A stretch of DNA of 64,000 bases from the NCBI GenBank assembly GCA_965212595.1, contig CBDBVE010000014.1:186001-250000 (forward strand), in the 5' to 3' direction. Of the stretch, positions 44,242 to 54,122 are shown in pieces. Made by a program: the position numbers and the translations under genes. Positions within the stretch are counted from its first letter, which is position 1, and each line of letters opens with the position of its first letter. The stretch comes from Poritiphilus sp965212595. Its GTDB lineage: Bacteria > Bacteroidota > Bacteroidia > Flavobacteriales > Flavobacteriaceae. The notes under the pieces are model-generated. The model had not been told where the DNA came from. It made no database searches and was given only the letters and a program-made list of their open reading frames with translations.

Positions 44242-47091
44242 ATGAGACATTTTATTACACTAATTCTGCTTTTCCTTTTTATTCACGCTTCTTCACAAAC
44301 ACCATCTACTCCTTCCGATCAGGTTCAAAATGCCCTTGAACAGAAAAAGCAGATGGTATCCTCCTCGCTTGTCAAAAACATTCCGTTTAAAAATATCGGT
44401 CCAACTGTAATGAGCGGAAGGGTGGTAGATGTAGAAGTAAATCCAGAAGACCCTACCGAATTTTATGTAGGCTACGCTTCTGGAGGACTTTGGTATACTA
44501 ATAATAATGGTACCTCATTTAGCCCGGTACTGGACAATTCTCCAACTCAGAATGTAGGCGATATCGCTGTAGATTGGAAAACTGGTATAATCTGGGTGGG
44601 TACAGGAGAAAACAATTCCTCCAGATCTTCCTATTCGGGGATAGGGATACTTAAATCTGCAGACAGGGGCAAGACCTGGGAAAATGTTGGTCTTCTGGAT
44701 TCACATCATATCGGTCGGATTCTCATCAATCCGGAAAATGGTAATGAGGTCGTCGTTGGTGTAACGGGACACTTGTATTCACCAAACGAAGAACGCGGGA
44801 TATACAAGACCGAAGATGGGGGAAAGAGCTGGGAAAAGACCCTGTTCATTAACGAGCTTGCGGGTATAATAGATGTGGCTTGCGTTCCGGGAAATTTTAA
44901 CATCCAATTTGCTTCGGCCTGGGAAAAAGACCGAAAAGCCTGGAACTTCACGGGAAATGGCGAGGGTTCTGGCATCTATAAAAGCACTGATGGTGGCACT
45001 AGCTGGCAAAAGGTTTCTGGCGCAGAAAGCGGCTTTCCCACAGGAAATGGAGTAGGTAGAATAGGGTTGGCAGTCTATGATGAAAACACGGTTTACGCCG
45101 TACACGACAGCCAGTTTAGGAGAGAAAAAAAATCGGCTTCAGATAAAAAAACCGCAAGCCTTGACAAGGAAGATTTTAAGACGATGACCACAGAGGCCTT
45201 GTTAAGCCTAGAAGACAAAAAGCTCAATGACTTTCTGAAAAACAATGGATTCCAGGAAAAATACAAAGCGGAAAATGTCAAACAAATGGTCCGCAGTGGG
45301 GCGGTTAAGCCTATAGACCTGGCCAAATACCTGGAGAACGCGAATTCGCTATTGTTTGATACTCCTGTTATCGGCGCCGAAGTATACCGCAGTGATGATG
45401 GTGGATTCAGTTGGAAGAAAATGAACGAGAAGTATATCGATGACCTGTATTACAGTTATGGTTATTATTTTGGGGAGATTCGGGTAGATGCCAGGGATAA
45501 AGATAAGATCTACCTTGGAGGAGTTCCTCTAATTACTTCCAAAGATGGCGGAAAGACATATAGCTCTATCAGTGCAGAAAATGTTCATTCGGATCACCAG
45601 GCGCTTTGGGTAAACCCAAAAAAACCCGGACACTTGCTCAATGGGAATGATGGAGGACTCAATATGACCTATGACGATGGGGCTAATTGGACCAAGTTGA
45701 ATTCTACCTCTGTAGGACAGTTTTATGCCATAAACGTGGACAATCAAGAACCCTATAACGTTTATGGAGGCCTTCAGGACAATGGAGTTTGGAAAGGGCC
45801 TCATACCGCTCCGCAAAACAGCAGATGGCACCAAAGCGGACATAACCCTTGGACTTCAATTCTAGGTGGCGATGGTATGCAGGTACAGATAGATAGTAGA
45901 AACCACAATATAGTTTATACCGGTTTTCAATTTGGAAATTACTTTAGGCTAGACCTCCAAAATGACAAGAGAAAATACATCCAGCCCAAACATGCGTTGG
46001 GCGAAAGTCCTTACCGTTTTAATTGGCAAACACCCATATTACTCTCTCCACACAACCAGGACATTCTTTACCTGGGCGGAAACAAATTGCATCGCTCCAT
46101 GAACCAAGGCGATGATTGGGAAGCCATATCCAGAGATCTGACCAAGGGAGGTAAAAAGGGAAATGTAGCCTACGGGACGCTTACCACCTTATCTGAGTCT
46201 CCATTTCAGTTTGGCTTAATTTATACCGGAAGTGATGACGGACTTATACATATAAGTAAAAATGCGGGTGGCAGTTGGGAGTTAATATCTTCTGGCTTTC
46301 CTTCAGATCTCTGGGTAAGCAGAGTAGCCGCATCCAAGCACAAAAAAGAACGGGTATATGCCAGTTTGAACGGATATAGATGGGATGATTTTAGCGCCTA
46401 CATTTTTAAGAGTGACGACTTCGGAAAGACCTGGCAATCTATTTCAGGAAACATCCCCGCTTCTCCGGTAAATGTAGTTGTCGAAGACCCTGAAAACGAA
46501 AACCTTTTGTTCGCCGGAACCGATAATGGCCTTTATGTGTCCTTTAGCCAGGGAGCATCCTGGGAGCTTTTTCAAAATGGGATTCCAAATGTGGCTATTC
46601 ACGACCTGGTGATCCAGCCGGCGGCCAAACATCTGGTAGTAGGTACCCATGGTCGAAGTATTTACAAGGCTGATATTTCGCATTTACAACAGCTTAACTC
46701 CGAAATACTAGCTAAGGAGCTTTATGTTTTTGAAGTGAAGAACATCAAACACTCTGATAGATGGGGAAATGCGTTTAGTAGTTGGGGTAAGCCAAGAACT
46801 CCAGGCTTGGATCTCGTATTTTATACGACAAAACCTGCCGCATATACAGCCAAGGTACTTACCGTCAATGGCGTGGAAGTTAGTAGAACTGAAGTTGAAG
46901 CAGACAAAGGGCTTAATATCGTTTCCTATGATGTAGCCTTTTCAAAAAAAGGAAAGATCGCCTATCAGAAAAAGAACAAAAAGGAGCTTAAGGAAGCCAA
47001 AAACGGAAAAACCTATTTGCCTAAAGGCTCTTATGAAGTGCAGATTTCCGGGAACGGAGTAGTGCAAAAAGTTCCTTTTACTATAGACTAA
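44242..47091 (+). CDS. Large secreted BNR/sortilin-type repeat protein ('glycosyl hydrolase' family annotation)
   Basis: 949 residues from the ATG at 44242 (MRHFITLILLFLFIHASSQ signal peptide); the TTG at 44230 is unlikely. Many BNR/Asp-box repeats ('SADRGKTWENVG', 'TEDGGKSWEK', 'STDGGTSWQKV', 'SDDGGFSWKKM', 'SDDFGKTWQSI') indicate one or two beta-propellers like VPS10/sortilin or YCF48. Database names such as 'glycosyl hydrolase' are not supported by visible catalytic residues. A helical insert at ~300-370 splits the repeats. It is followed 42 bp later by a lipoprotein gene on the same strand. Confidence 0.85.
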   Translation: MRHFITLILLFLFIHASSQTPSTPSDQVQNALEQKKQMVSSSLVKNIPFKNIGPTVMSGRVVDVEVNPEDPTEFYVGYASGGLWYTNNNGTSFSPVLDNSPTQNVGDIAVDWKTGIIWVGTGENNSSRSSYSGIGILKSADRGKTWENVGLLDSHHIGRILINPENGNEVVVGVTGHLYSPNEERGIYKTEDGGKSWEKTLFINELAGIIDVACVPGNFNIQFASAWEKDRKAWNFTGNGEGSGIYKSTDGGTSWQKVSGAESGFPTGNGVGRIGLAVYDENTVYAVHDSQFRREKKSASDKKTASLDKEDFKTMTTEALLSLEDKKLNDFLKNNGFQEKYKAENVKQMVRSGAVKPIDLAKYLENANSLLFDTPVIGAEVYRSDDGGFSWKKMNEKYIDDLYYSYGYYFGEIRVDARDKDKIYLGGVPLITSKDGGKTYSSISAENVHSDHQALWVNPKKPGHLLNGNDGGLNMTYDDGANWTKLNSTSVGQFYAINVDNQEPYNVYGGLQDNGVWKGPHTAPQNSRWHQSGHNPWTSILGGDGMQVQIDSRNHNIVYTGFQFGNYFRLDLQNDKRKYIQPKHALGESPYRFNWQTPILLSPHNQDILYLGGNKLHRSMNQGDDWEAISRDLTKGGKKGNVAYGTLTTLSESPFQFGLIYTGSDDGLIHISKNAGGSWELISSGFPSDLWVSRVAASKHKKERVYASLNGYRWDDFSAYIFKSDDFGKTWQSISGNIPASPVNVVVEDPENENLLFAGTDNGLYVSFSQGASWELFQNGIPNVAIHDLVIQPAAKHLVVGTHGRSIYKADISHLQQLNSEILAKELYVFEVKNIKHSDRWGNAFSSWGKPRTPGLDLVFYTTKPAAYTAKVLTVNGVEVSRTEVEADKGLNIVSYDVAFSKKGKIAYQKKNKKELKEAKNGKTYLPKGSYEVQISGNGVVQKVPFTID

Positions 47092-47133
47092 TTGCGGTTT
47101 AGTTGAATTTAATTTATTGACTCTTAGTTGTTT

Positions 47134-48252
47134 ATGAAATATACTCTTTGGTTTATTTTTCTTTTGACAATTGCTTCGGGATGCCGTGATACCACTGGCC
47201 CTTACCTTTGCCCACCCTGTGATCAAAGCTGCGATGTTCTTTCCTTTTCCGAACCGGGTACCTGCCCTCATTGTAAAATGACCTTGGTGCATAAGGACAG
47301 TTTAACCAAAGAAGAAGACATTGTTATAAACGAAATAAAGATTGAAAAAGGATCAGGAAAGTTTTTGATAGAAGGTGGTAAAGGAAATGAGGACAAAACC
47401 ATTGAAGTTTACTATCATAAGCCTCAAAATTTCTCCTCAAATTCTAAGGTTTTGATAGTAATCCCCGGAGCGGGCCGAAATGCCGATAGCTACAGGGATG
47501 CCTGGGTGTCTGAAGCAGAAGAATACAGTATCTTGATTTTAAGTCCGAAATATCCTGAAGAAACCTATGGTTTTGAAGATTATCACTTAGGCGGTGTTCT
47601 TTCAAATTTGCAATTAAAGGGGAAGCTTAAATACGTAGAAGGAAGTAACCAGGTTATACTCGATGAAGAAAACCTGCAATACACGCACAATAAAGATGCT
47701 CAAAACTGGATATTTAGTGATTTTGACCGCATTTTTGATGTTGCAATCACGGCTTTAGAGACATCGCAGAAAGAATATGATATTTTTGGCCATTCTGCCG
47801 GCGGCCAGATCCTCCATCGGATGGTAGTTTTTAATTCTCTCACAAAAGCAAAGCAGATACTGGCTTCTAATTCTGGCTTTTATACCCTCCCTGATTTTAA
47901 TACAAGCCTTCCATTTGGCTTACAAGGAACTTCCCTAACCGATGACGACTTAAAAGAAGCCTTTGAGAAGCAACTTGTACTCTTCATTGGGGAACTAGAT
48001 AATGAAACAGAAACTGGGGGCACACTGCTCAGATCTAAATCAGCAGATATTCAAGGATTGCATCGTCTGGCAAGGGCCCGGTTCTTTTACGAAACCTCAA
48101 AAAAGAGGGCCGCCGAACTCAAGACTCTATTTAACTGGCAGCTTGTTGTTATACCTAATACAGGACATGATCACCGCCAAATGGGTGATGCAGCTGCCAA
48201 CTATTTATACAATTCAACTCTGCCAAATTCAGAAAAATCCGAAGAAAAGTAA
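47134..48252 (+). CDS. Lipoprotein with metal-binding-like N-terminus and alpha/beta-hydrolase domain
   Basis: 372 residues from the ATG at 47134 (MKYTLWFIFLLTIASGC lipobox). Right after the Cys lies 'YLCPPCDQSCDVLSFSEPGTCPHCKMTL', a cysteine-rich segment like the heavy-metal-binding module usually written YxCPMHP...PGxCPxCGM. From ~95 onward there is an alpha/beta hydrolase: 'VLIVIPGAGRNADSYRD', nucleophile elbow GHSAGG (~222), and a C-terminal 'NTGHDH' providing the His. The combination is unusual. Anchored in a membrane; substrate unknown. Confidence 0.78.
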   Translation: MKYTLWFIFLLTIASGCRDTTGPYLCPPCDQSCDVLSFSEPGTCPHCKMTLVHKDSLTKEEDIVINEIKIEKGSGKFLIEGGKGNEDKTIEVYYHKPQNFSSNSKVLIVIPGAGRNADSYRDAWVSEAEEYSILILSPKYPEETYGFEDYHLGGVLSNLQLKGKLKYVEGSNQVILDEENLQYTHNKDAQNWIFSDFDRIFDVAITALETSQKEYDIFGHSAGGQILHRMVVFNSLTKAKQILASNSGFYTLPDFNTSLPFGLQGTSLTDDDLKEAFEKQLVLFIGELDNETETGGTLLRSKSADIQGLHRLARARFFYETSKKRAAELKTLFNWQLVVIPNTGHDHRQMGDAAANYLYNSTLPNSEKSEEK

Positions 48253-48494
48253 GTCAGACCCCTTGGTCGGTTTTTATGCTGTTTTTTTTACTGGGGTTTC
48301 GGTTTGTCCAAGATTTTTGGAGGTTATTCATCGATAAACTACCGGTTTTACTGCTATCAATCGATAAAATGAAAGACCGCCAGACCAGCCAGTTTGTAAG
48401 ATGTGAAAAAGGGAATTTGAAATTTTTACCAATTGGCGCTTTACGAAGTCGCCCCCTACTTTTCGACCCCTCCAGCGCGTTTTTAAACGGTGGT
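48253..48494. other. Intergenic region between convergent genes
   Basis: 242 bp. Near its start a short GACC-CCTT-GGTC hairpin followed by TTTTT (about 48258-48277) may be a weak terminator for the plus-strand gene. Two TCGATAAA sequences (about 48330 and 48361) are present. No gene is recognised. Confidence 0.35.
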
Positions 48495-49460
48495 TTAACG
48501 GCCTACATGAAACAAGGCATCGCCTTGATTGACTACGGCCTGGTGGTTAATACTGATCACATAACCGTCATAAGGCGCTTTGATTCTCTTTCTATGCTTG
48601 GCATAGGTATCTGTAATTAAGCCCAGTTCTTGTCCTTTTTTAATTTCACTTCCATTGGTTATTTCTGGAATAAACATCCCCGCGGTTGGCGCCCTAAGCC
48701 ATTTTCGTTCCTCCAGATAAACAGAACCCTTACGTTTTGAGTACAAGGGTTCTATTTTGGTGATCATTTCAAAATGTTTCAAGATGTTCAGGATACCTTG
48801 CATACCTTCAAGGATGGCATAGTCATCGAAGCGCATACTCTCCCCAGCCTCGTATACAATTGCTGGTTTTCCCATACGAAAGGCCGCATTTCTAAACGAC
48901 CCTCTTATCAACCTGGATGCAAAAGTAACAGGAGCATTGAATATTTCGGCCAGTTCTTTACTGGCCGGATCCTCCTCAGTATAGCGAATTTGAGGGAAAT
49001 TATGCCTTTGAGCCCCTCCCGTATGCAAATCGATCCCTAAATCTATCTGCCTGAGTATGTCTGTGGTGTAGTGATATGCCATCCGACTGGCCATTGAGCC
49101 CGATTTAGAACCAGGGAAACTGCGATTCACATCCTTACCATCAGGAACATCACGAGAAAAGTGGATAAATCCAAAAATGTTTAATATCGGAACGGCCACT
49201 ACGGCCCCCTTCCGTATTCTAAATCGCTTCTGTTGGAGCATTCGCCTAACCACTTCAATACCATTGATCTCATCTCCGTGAAGCCCTGCCTGCACCAAAA
49301 TAGTAGGGCCAGGTTTTTTAGCATTAAAGACGTAAATGGGAATGTCAATCAGCGTTCCAGTCGGCAATCTGTCAATACTGATCTTTAGCAGCTTCTGCTC
49401 TCCCGGGGCAACCGCCTCTTTCCCGATTACAATGTCTCTATTTTCTTCTGCGACGTCCAT
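48495..49460 (-). CDS. Succinylglutamate desuccinylase/aspartoacylase-family zinc deacylase
   Basis: 321 residues. Zinc-ligand motif 'GLHGDEINGIEV' (HxxE), 'IDLHTGG' (second His) and 'PAIVYEAGES' (catalytic Glu) match the AstE/AspA family. The C-terminal region 'GMFIPEITNGSEIKKGQELGLITD' is the beta-barrel extension found in many bacterial members. The start overlaps the end of the RimK-like gene by 23 bp, so the two must be co-translated and probably act together. Confidence 0.88.
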   Translation of the reverse strand: MDVAEENRDIVIGKEAVAPGEQKLLKISIDRLPTGTLIDIPIYVFNAKKPGPTILVQAGLHGDEINGIEVVRRMLQQKRFRIRKGAVVAVPILNIFGFIHFSRDVPDGKDVNRSFPGSKSGSMASRMAYHYTTDILRQIDLGIDLHTGGAQRHNFPQIRYTEEDPASKELAEIFNAPVTFASRLIRGSFRNAAFRMGKPAIVYEAGESMRFDDYAILEGMQGILNILKHFEMITKIEPLYSKRKGSVYLEERKWLRAPTAGMFIPEITNGSEIKKGQELGLITDTYAKHRKRIKAPYDGYVISINHQAVVNQGDALFHVGR

Positions 49461-50328
49461 TCTGTTCTACATACTTTATGATTTCTCTGGCCACATTAAG
49501 TTCGGTGGCACCTTCAATTCCGCGCAGTCCCGGAGAAGCATTTACTTCAATCAACAAAGGTCCTTTTTTAGATCTTAGAAGATCTACTCCGGCTACTCCA
49601 AGGCCCAGATATTTGGCTGCATTCAAGGCGATGAATTGCTCTTTTGCAGTAGGCTCTATGGCCACGGTATCACCACCCCGATGTACATTTGCTCTGAAAT
49701 CACCTAAAGCGCTTGTCCTTTTCATGCTAGCTACTACCTTATTCCCAACCACGATAATACGAATATCCTCCCCATTGGCTTCCTCAATATACCGCTGTAT
49801 GAGAATACTGGTATTCATTTTATAAAAGGTATCAATAATAGATTTTGCAGATTTTTTAGTTTCTGCCAAAATCACACCTAAACCCTGTGTGCCTTCCTGA
49901 AGTTTAATGATCACAGGGGTCCCTCCCAAAATCTTAATCTGTTCCTCAATATTATCAGGGTTTATAGAGAAGAGGGTTTCAGGAATAGGGATACCCTTTC
50001 TGGTCATTATTTGGAGTGTTCGAACCTTGTTGCGAGCGCGGGTAATCCCAAGGGAGCGAGCGGTGCTAAAAACACCGTTCATTTCAAATTGCTTCACAAT
50101 TGCAGAGCCATGACGTGTAACTTTAGCGCCTATACGGGGTATTACAGCGTGAAAATCGTTCGTTATGTTTTCTTCACCTAAATAAATCTGTGGTTTCCCA
50201 GATCCCAGCTTTACAGAGCATTTTGTATGATCTATCAGCTCAATATAATGCCCTAGTTTTTTAGCCTCATCTGCTATTCTTTTGGTAGAATAGACATTCA
50301 TGCTTACCGATAATAGGCCGATGTCCAT
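49438..50328 (-). CDS. rimK: RimK-type alpha-L-glutamate ligase (ATP-grasp)
   Basis: 296 residues. 'NDFHAVIPRIGAKVTRHGSAIVKQFEMNGV', 'PVIIKLQEGTQGLGVILAE' and 'GPLLIEVNASPGLRGIEGAT' are the classic RimK ATP-grasp motifs. E. coli RimK adds glutamates to ribosomal protein S6. The downstream overlapping deacylase gene suggests a modification pair acting on the same or a related substrate. The gene name is by family likeness; the real substrate may differ. Confidence 0.85.
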   Translation of the reverse strand: MDIGLLSVSMNVYSTKRIADEAKKLGHYIELIDHTKCSVKLGSGKPQIYLGEENITNDFHAVIPRIGAKVTRHGSAIVKQFEMNGVFSTARSLGITRARNKVRTLQIMTRKGIPIPETLFSINPDNIEEQIKILGGTPVIIKLQEGTQGLGVILAETKKSAKSIIDTFYKMNTSILIQRYIEEANGEDIRIIVVGNKVVASMKRTSALGDFRANVHRGGDTVAIEPTAKEQFIALNAAKYLGLGVAGVDLLRSKKGPLLIEVNASPGLRGIEGATELNVAREIIKYVEQNGRRRRK

Positions 50329-50572
50329 GGTAGTGTTTGCCGGTTATTGATTTTCTACCTAATATCGGTCAAAAAAATGCAATACCCACAACCGAGCCCG
50401 AAGATTTTGTGAATTCTGTACCATTTTACCATGTACACATGAAATGCGTAAGGCGATACACCCAATATAGTGGTCTACACAGAAGTGATTTTCAACCGAA
50501 AGAGAAGTATCTATTTTAGCATCCAAACTGATGAACTTAAGCCTGTGAAAACATCGAAAATTTGGTTAGATT

Positions 50573-52258
50573 ATGCTCTGGAACGCTTTCAACGGGATTA
50601 TTTCACTTGCCTCAGCAATCATATTATTCGCTGCGTGCTTCAAACTTTTTTGGCATAGAGGAAACAAAACTGCAAAGTACTTATACTGGTTTATTATAAC
50701 AGCTAACCTGGTTATTTTACAGCTCATGCTCATAGATACAGGCTTTACAAAGCTATATCCCTTTGTTTTGCTTCTCTTTGTTCCCTTTCAGTTTTTATCT
50801 CCTTATTTTTTTAGCGCTTTTACATGTGCATATCTAGACAAAACATCGCTATTAAAGAAATGCAGAAAGTATCTGTTACTGCCTTTCCTGCTCTTTTTTG
50901 GTTTCTATACCTTTCTTAAGACTAACATAATACTGGGCTATATTTGGATATCGCAACGCACTACGGCTCAAATTGGCGCTGAATTTGATGAGAACGCCGC
51001 CCTTGCCTTTTCACTGATTCTGGGGATCTGGAATTATTCAATTATTAGAAGATATGAAAGAGACCTGGGCAATTTACCTTATCAAATAGTATTAAAAAAA
51101 ACGCAATGGCTTAAAGCGATATATGCAACCTTAGTGGTCCTATGTTTACTCTGGCTTTGTGTAATCCTCTACATCAAGATAAACCCCAATGCGGGAGGGC
51201 ACGGCCCTTATTACCCATTATGGCTATTATTTCTGGGGTTTTACTATACATTCTGCTTTTTGGGTTCAAGACACTTAAGGCGGCTTGAAGAAACCAAAAA
51301 AAGGGAAAAAACCTCAATTCAAAACGTTATTAGTGACTTTCAATTAGAAGGGCTAAACAAAGTTTTTACATCAGACGAACTAGAAGGAATGCATGTGAGC
51401 CCTTATGAGGCCACCTCTATTCTGAGTTACTTTGCAACATCACTATTTGATAAAAACGGAGAAGATGAAGTGCTTTGGGAAATAACCAAAAATTGTATCT
51501 CCAGGCTTAATTTAGAAGACTGCGTTATTTATCTCCTGAATGAGCAGCAAAATGTGCTTTTGCAGCGGGCAGCCTTCGGGAACAAGGATAATGGAAAGCG
51601 AAAAATATTAAGTCCGCTCGAAATCCCGGTAGGAAAAGGAATTGTCGGGAATGTTGCTGAGAGTGGAAAATGGGAGATGGTTAATAATTTAGCAGAAGAC
51701 CGGCGTTATATACTTGATGATGAAAAACGAAAGTCAGAATTGGCTGTCCCGATAATCTTCGGTGATACCGTTTTGGGTGTTCTTGACTCGGAGCATTCAA
51801 AAAAGGACTTTTTTAAAGATCGGCATCTTTTTCTTTTCCAGCTTATTGCCAAACTTACTGCGGCAAAACTCCATCAAATTGCTAAAAAAGCATCTCCAAG
51901 CATCACCAACGACAATGCCTATTACAAAGAGTTATGCCATATGTTGGACAAAGAAAAAATTTATCGAGACCCCGAATTAAGTTTGTCTGTAGTTGCAAAA
52001 AAATTAAACATAAGCAGCACTTACCTGTCACAGCTAATTAATGCTTTAAGCGACAATAATTTTTCCGACTTTATCAATCTTTACCGTATACGTGAGGCAG
52101 AGGTTAAGCTTCTTGATCCCGACTTCTCCAGATATACAATTCTGTCCATTGGACTGGAAGCAGGTTTCAACTCAAAATCTGCTTTTTACTCTGCTTTTAA
52201 GAAGCATACGGGACTTACACCAACACAATTCAGAGATCGCCGCCTGGTCTTGTCCTGA
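50573..52258 (+). CDS. Membrane GAF-AraC transcriptional regulator
   Basis: 561 residues. About seven hydrophobic segments (1-230), then a GAF domain (~290-425, with 'VGKGIVGNVAESGKWEMVNNL' and 'LAVPIIFGDTVLGVLDSEH'), and a C-terminal AraC HTH ('LSLSVVAKKLNISSTYLSQLINALSDNNFSDFINLYRIREAEVKL', then 'ILSIGLEAGFNSKSAFYSAFKKHTGLTPTQFR'). A GAF module between the membrane part and the HTH adds a possible cytoplasmic ligand input. It lies just before three lipoprotein genes, which it may control. Confidence 0.88.
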   Translation: MLWNAFNGIISLASAIILFAACFKLFWHRGNKTAKYLYWFIITANLVILQLMLIDTGFTKLYPFVLLLFVPFQFLSPYFFSAFTCAYLDKTSLLKKCRKYLLLPFLLFFGFYTFLKTNIILGYIWISQRTTAQIGAEFDENAALAFSLILGIWNYSIIRRYERDLGNLPYQIVLKKTQWLKAIYATLVVLCLLWLCVILYIKINPNAGGHGPYYPLWLLFLGFYYTFCFLGSRHLRRLEETKKREKTSIQNVISDFQLEGLNKVFTSDELEGMHVSPYEATSILSYFATSLFDKNGEDEVLWEITKNCISRLNLEDCVIYLLNEQQNVLLQRAAFGNKDNGKRKILSPLEIPVGKGIVGNVAESGKWEMVNNLAEDRRYILDDEKRKSELAVPIIFGDTVLGVLDSEHSKKDFFKDRHLFLFQLIAKLTAAKLHQIAKKASPSITNDNAYYKELCHMLDKEKIYRDPELSLSVVAKKLNISSTYLSQLINALSDNNFSDFINLYRIREAEVKLLDPDFSRYTILSIGLEAGFNSKSAFYSAFKKHTGLTPTQFRDRRLVLS

Positions 52259-52338
52259 TTCTTTCAAATTGAAAGATTCCGGACGCCCAAAGCCCCGTCA
52301 TTCCTAAGTTTGCTTCATCAATTTTAAATTTTAAAATC

Positions 52339-52986
52339 ATGAAAAAGATGAAGTTTACAAAATGGCTACTTGGCATAATGTGTCTTGTTGGCCTATTATT
52401 TTCTTGTTCCCCTGAAGACGGTGAAGATGGTGCAATTGGGCCGCAAGGGCCTCAAGGTGAACAAGGACCTTCGGGGCCTACCGGCTCTCCTGGTGAAGAT
52501 GGCGCACAAGGAGAACAAGGTGATCAGGGAGAGCAAGGAGATCCTGGTACCGCCAACGTCGTGTATTCTGGTTGGATAGATACGGAGTTAGGAAATTCTA
52601 TCGTAGCAACCAGCGCGTCATTTACAATTGATGCTCCGGAGATTGACGCAGATATGCTGAATTTTGGGACCATCCTGGTTTTTGGAAGGAGAGTAGATGT
52701 CTTACCAGGTCCTGTTGTGGACATTAGAGTATATCAACTGCCAATAGTTTTTGGTGCTGCCCGCCAGCAGTCCTACTTTTTTGTTGCTACCAATGCAGAC
52801 GAAATAATTATCAGCGTTCATGCCAACGAAGAAGGTGAAAGTGTTGGGGATGGATCTTTTTTGGAGCAGTACCGCTATGTGCTAATTCCCGGAGGTACGC
52901 CCACAAGCGCTAAATTTTCTTCTTCTAAAGACTTTTCCGAAATGTCCTATGAAGAAGTAAAGGAGTTATTTGAAATTCAGGATTAA
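52339..52986 (+). CDS. Collagen-like (Gly-X-Y) lipoprotein
   Basis: 215 residues. Lipobox LLFSC. Residues ~31-72 are Gly-X-Y triplets rich in Pro, Gln, Glu and Asp (GPQGPQGEQGPSGPTGSPGE...), which can form a short triple helix. The C-terminal part 'VVYSGWIDTELGNSI' onward is a beta domain widely found after collagen-like repeats in Bacteroidota. Probably a surface, trimer-forming lipoprotein. 81 bp after the GAF-AraC regulator. Confidence 0.85.
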   Translation: MKKMKFTKWLLGIMCLVGLLFSCSPEDGEDGAIGPQGPQGEQGPSGPTGSPGEDGAQGEQGDQGEQGDPGTANVVYSGWIDTELGNSIVATSASFTIDAPEIDADMLNFGTILVFGRRVDVLPGPVVDIRVYQLPIVFGAARQQSYFFVATNADEIIISVHANEEGESVGDGSFLEQYRYVLIPGGTPTSAKFSSSKDFSEMSYEEVKELFEIQD

Positions 52987-53047
52987 TCCATGAAATCCCT
53001 CCATTTGGAACTCCATTTGGGGGGTATACCCAAAATTGAAAACAATC

Positions 53048-54061
53048 ATGAAAAATACATATAAGACTATATTGGTTATGGGCATACTAATTGCTATAGC
53101 CTGTGAGAAGGAAGTCTTGCCCGTATCCGATGAACAAACTGCCTTAAGAACTTCTCTAAATTCAAAAAAGAAAAAATTAAAGGCATTTCAAGTAGCAAAA
53201 AAGCTTCCTTTCGCAGCCCGCTCCGGGCATACTTCTTTGATCTTCCAAAAGCGAATGTGGGTAATCGCCGGTTATGGCGGAGAGCACAAAAATGATGTTT
53301 GGTACAGCGGAAATGGATCTAACTGGGCTCCCACAACGGAGGAAGCGGCCTTTCCCGCGAGGCACAAACATGCATCTGCGGTTTATAGAGGAAGAATGTG
53401 GATAGCCGGGGGTGATGATGTAGCTACGACGGGCTTATTTGATCAAATGAATGATGTTTGGTATTCAAAAGATGGTAAAATCTGGAAACAAGCTACGGCA
53501 AATGCCGCCTTTTCGAGCCGGTATGACCATACCCTTACTACCTTCAAAGGAGCTTTATGGGTTATAGGGGGGCGCAGCTACGATGGCGTGAGTGGCACAG
53601 CGGATCATGCCGACGTTTGGAAAAGCTTTAACGGAAAAGATTGGTTTCTTGTAGATGGCAATGCGCCTTTCGGAGGGAGGGGAGGTCATACCACCCTTGT
53701 TCATAAAAAGAAACTCTGGGTTATTAGTGGAGCGAGCATTGATGGCTGGAAAAATGATGTTTGGTATAGCAGTGATGGTATCACCTGGACAGAAGCTACC
53801 GCAAATGCCACATTTTCACCTAGAAGTAATCACCAGACCGTATCTGATGGCAAACGTATGTGGCTTACAGCTGGGCGTTTTGGCGCAAATTATTTCGATG
53901 ACATCTGGTGCAGTTTCAATGGTTCTAACTGGACCAAGGTAATCCCTTCTCAAGAATTCCCAGGACGACATGAACACAGTTCGTTGCGATTCAAAAACAA
54001 ATTATGGATCATCAACGGAAGTGACGGAAATGGTATAGGAGACATCTGGTATTTCAAATAG
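53048..54061 (+). CDS. Kelch-repeat-like lipoprotein
   Basis: 337 residues from the ATG at 53048; a TTG four codons upstream is less likely. Lipobox AIAC. Five to six repeats of the pattern F-x-x-R-x-x-H-(T/A)-(S/T)-x-V/L-x-x-x-x-x-M/L-W-V-I-x-G-x...N-D-V-W-Y-S-x-D/N-G-x-x-W suggest a kelch-like beta-propeller. Its position after the collagen-like gene (61 bp) suggests the same transcription unit. Confidence 0.82.
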   Translation: MKNTYKTILVMGILIAIACEKEVLPVSDEQTALRTSLNSKKKKLKAFQVAKKLPFAARSGHTSLIFQKRMWVIAGYGGEHKNDVWYSGNGSNWAPTTEEAAFPARHKHASAVYRGRMWIAGGDDVATTGLFDQMNDVWYSKDGKIWKQATANAAFSSRYDHTLTTFKGALWVIGGRSYDGVSGTADHADVWKSFNGKDWFLVDGNAPFGGRGGHTTLVHKKKLWVISGASIDGWKNDVWYSSDGITWTEATANATFSPRSNHQTVSDGKRMWLTAGRFGANYFDDIWCSFNGSNWTKVIPSQEFPGRHEHSSLRFKNKLWIINGSDGNGIGDIWYFK

Positions 54062-54122
54062 ACTCTTTAATAGCCACTATTGTATGGCTAAGCAGTGAAT
54101 CAAATAATTAAAAGTTGAGATT

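Noticed and set aside
40941..48371. TCGATAAA sequences near 40941, 40960, 48330 and 48361 as one regulon
   Set aside because: The motif is short and AT-rich, spacing differs, and the 48330 copies lie between convergent gene ends.
48276..48620. Plus-strand frame after the hydrolase lipoprotein gene
   Set aside because: It runs into the antisense of the deacylase gene and shows no signal peptide or domain.
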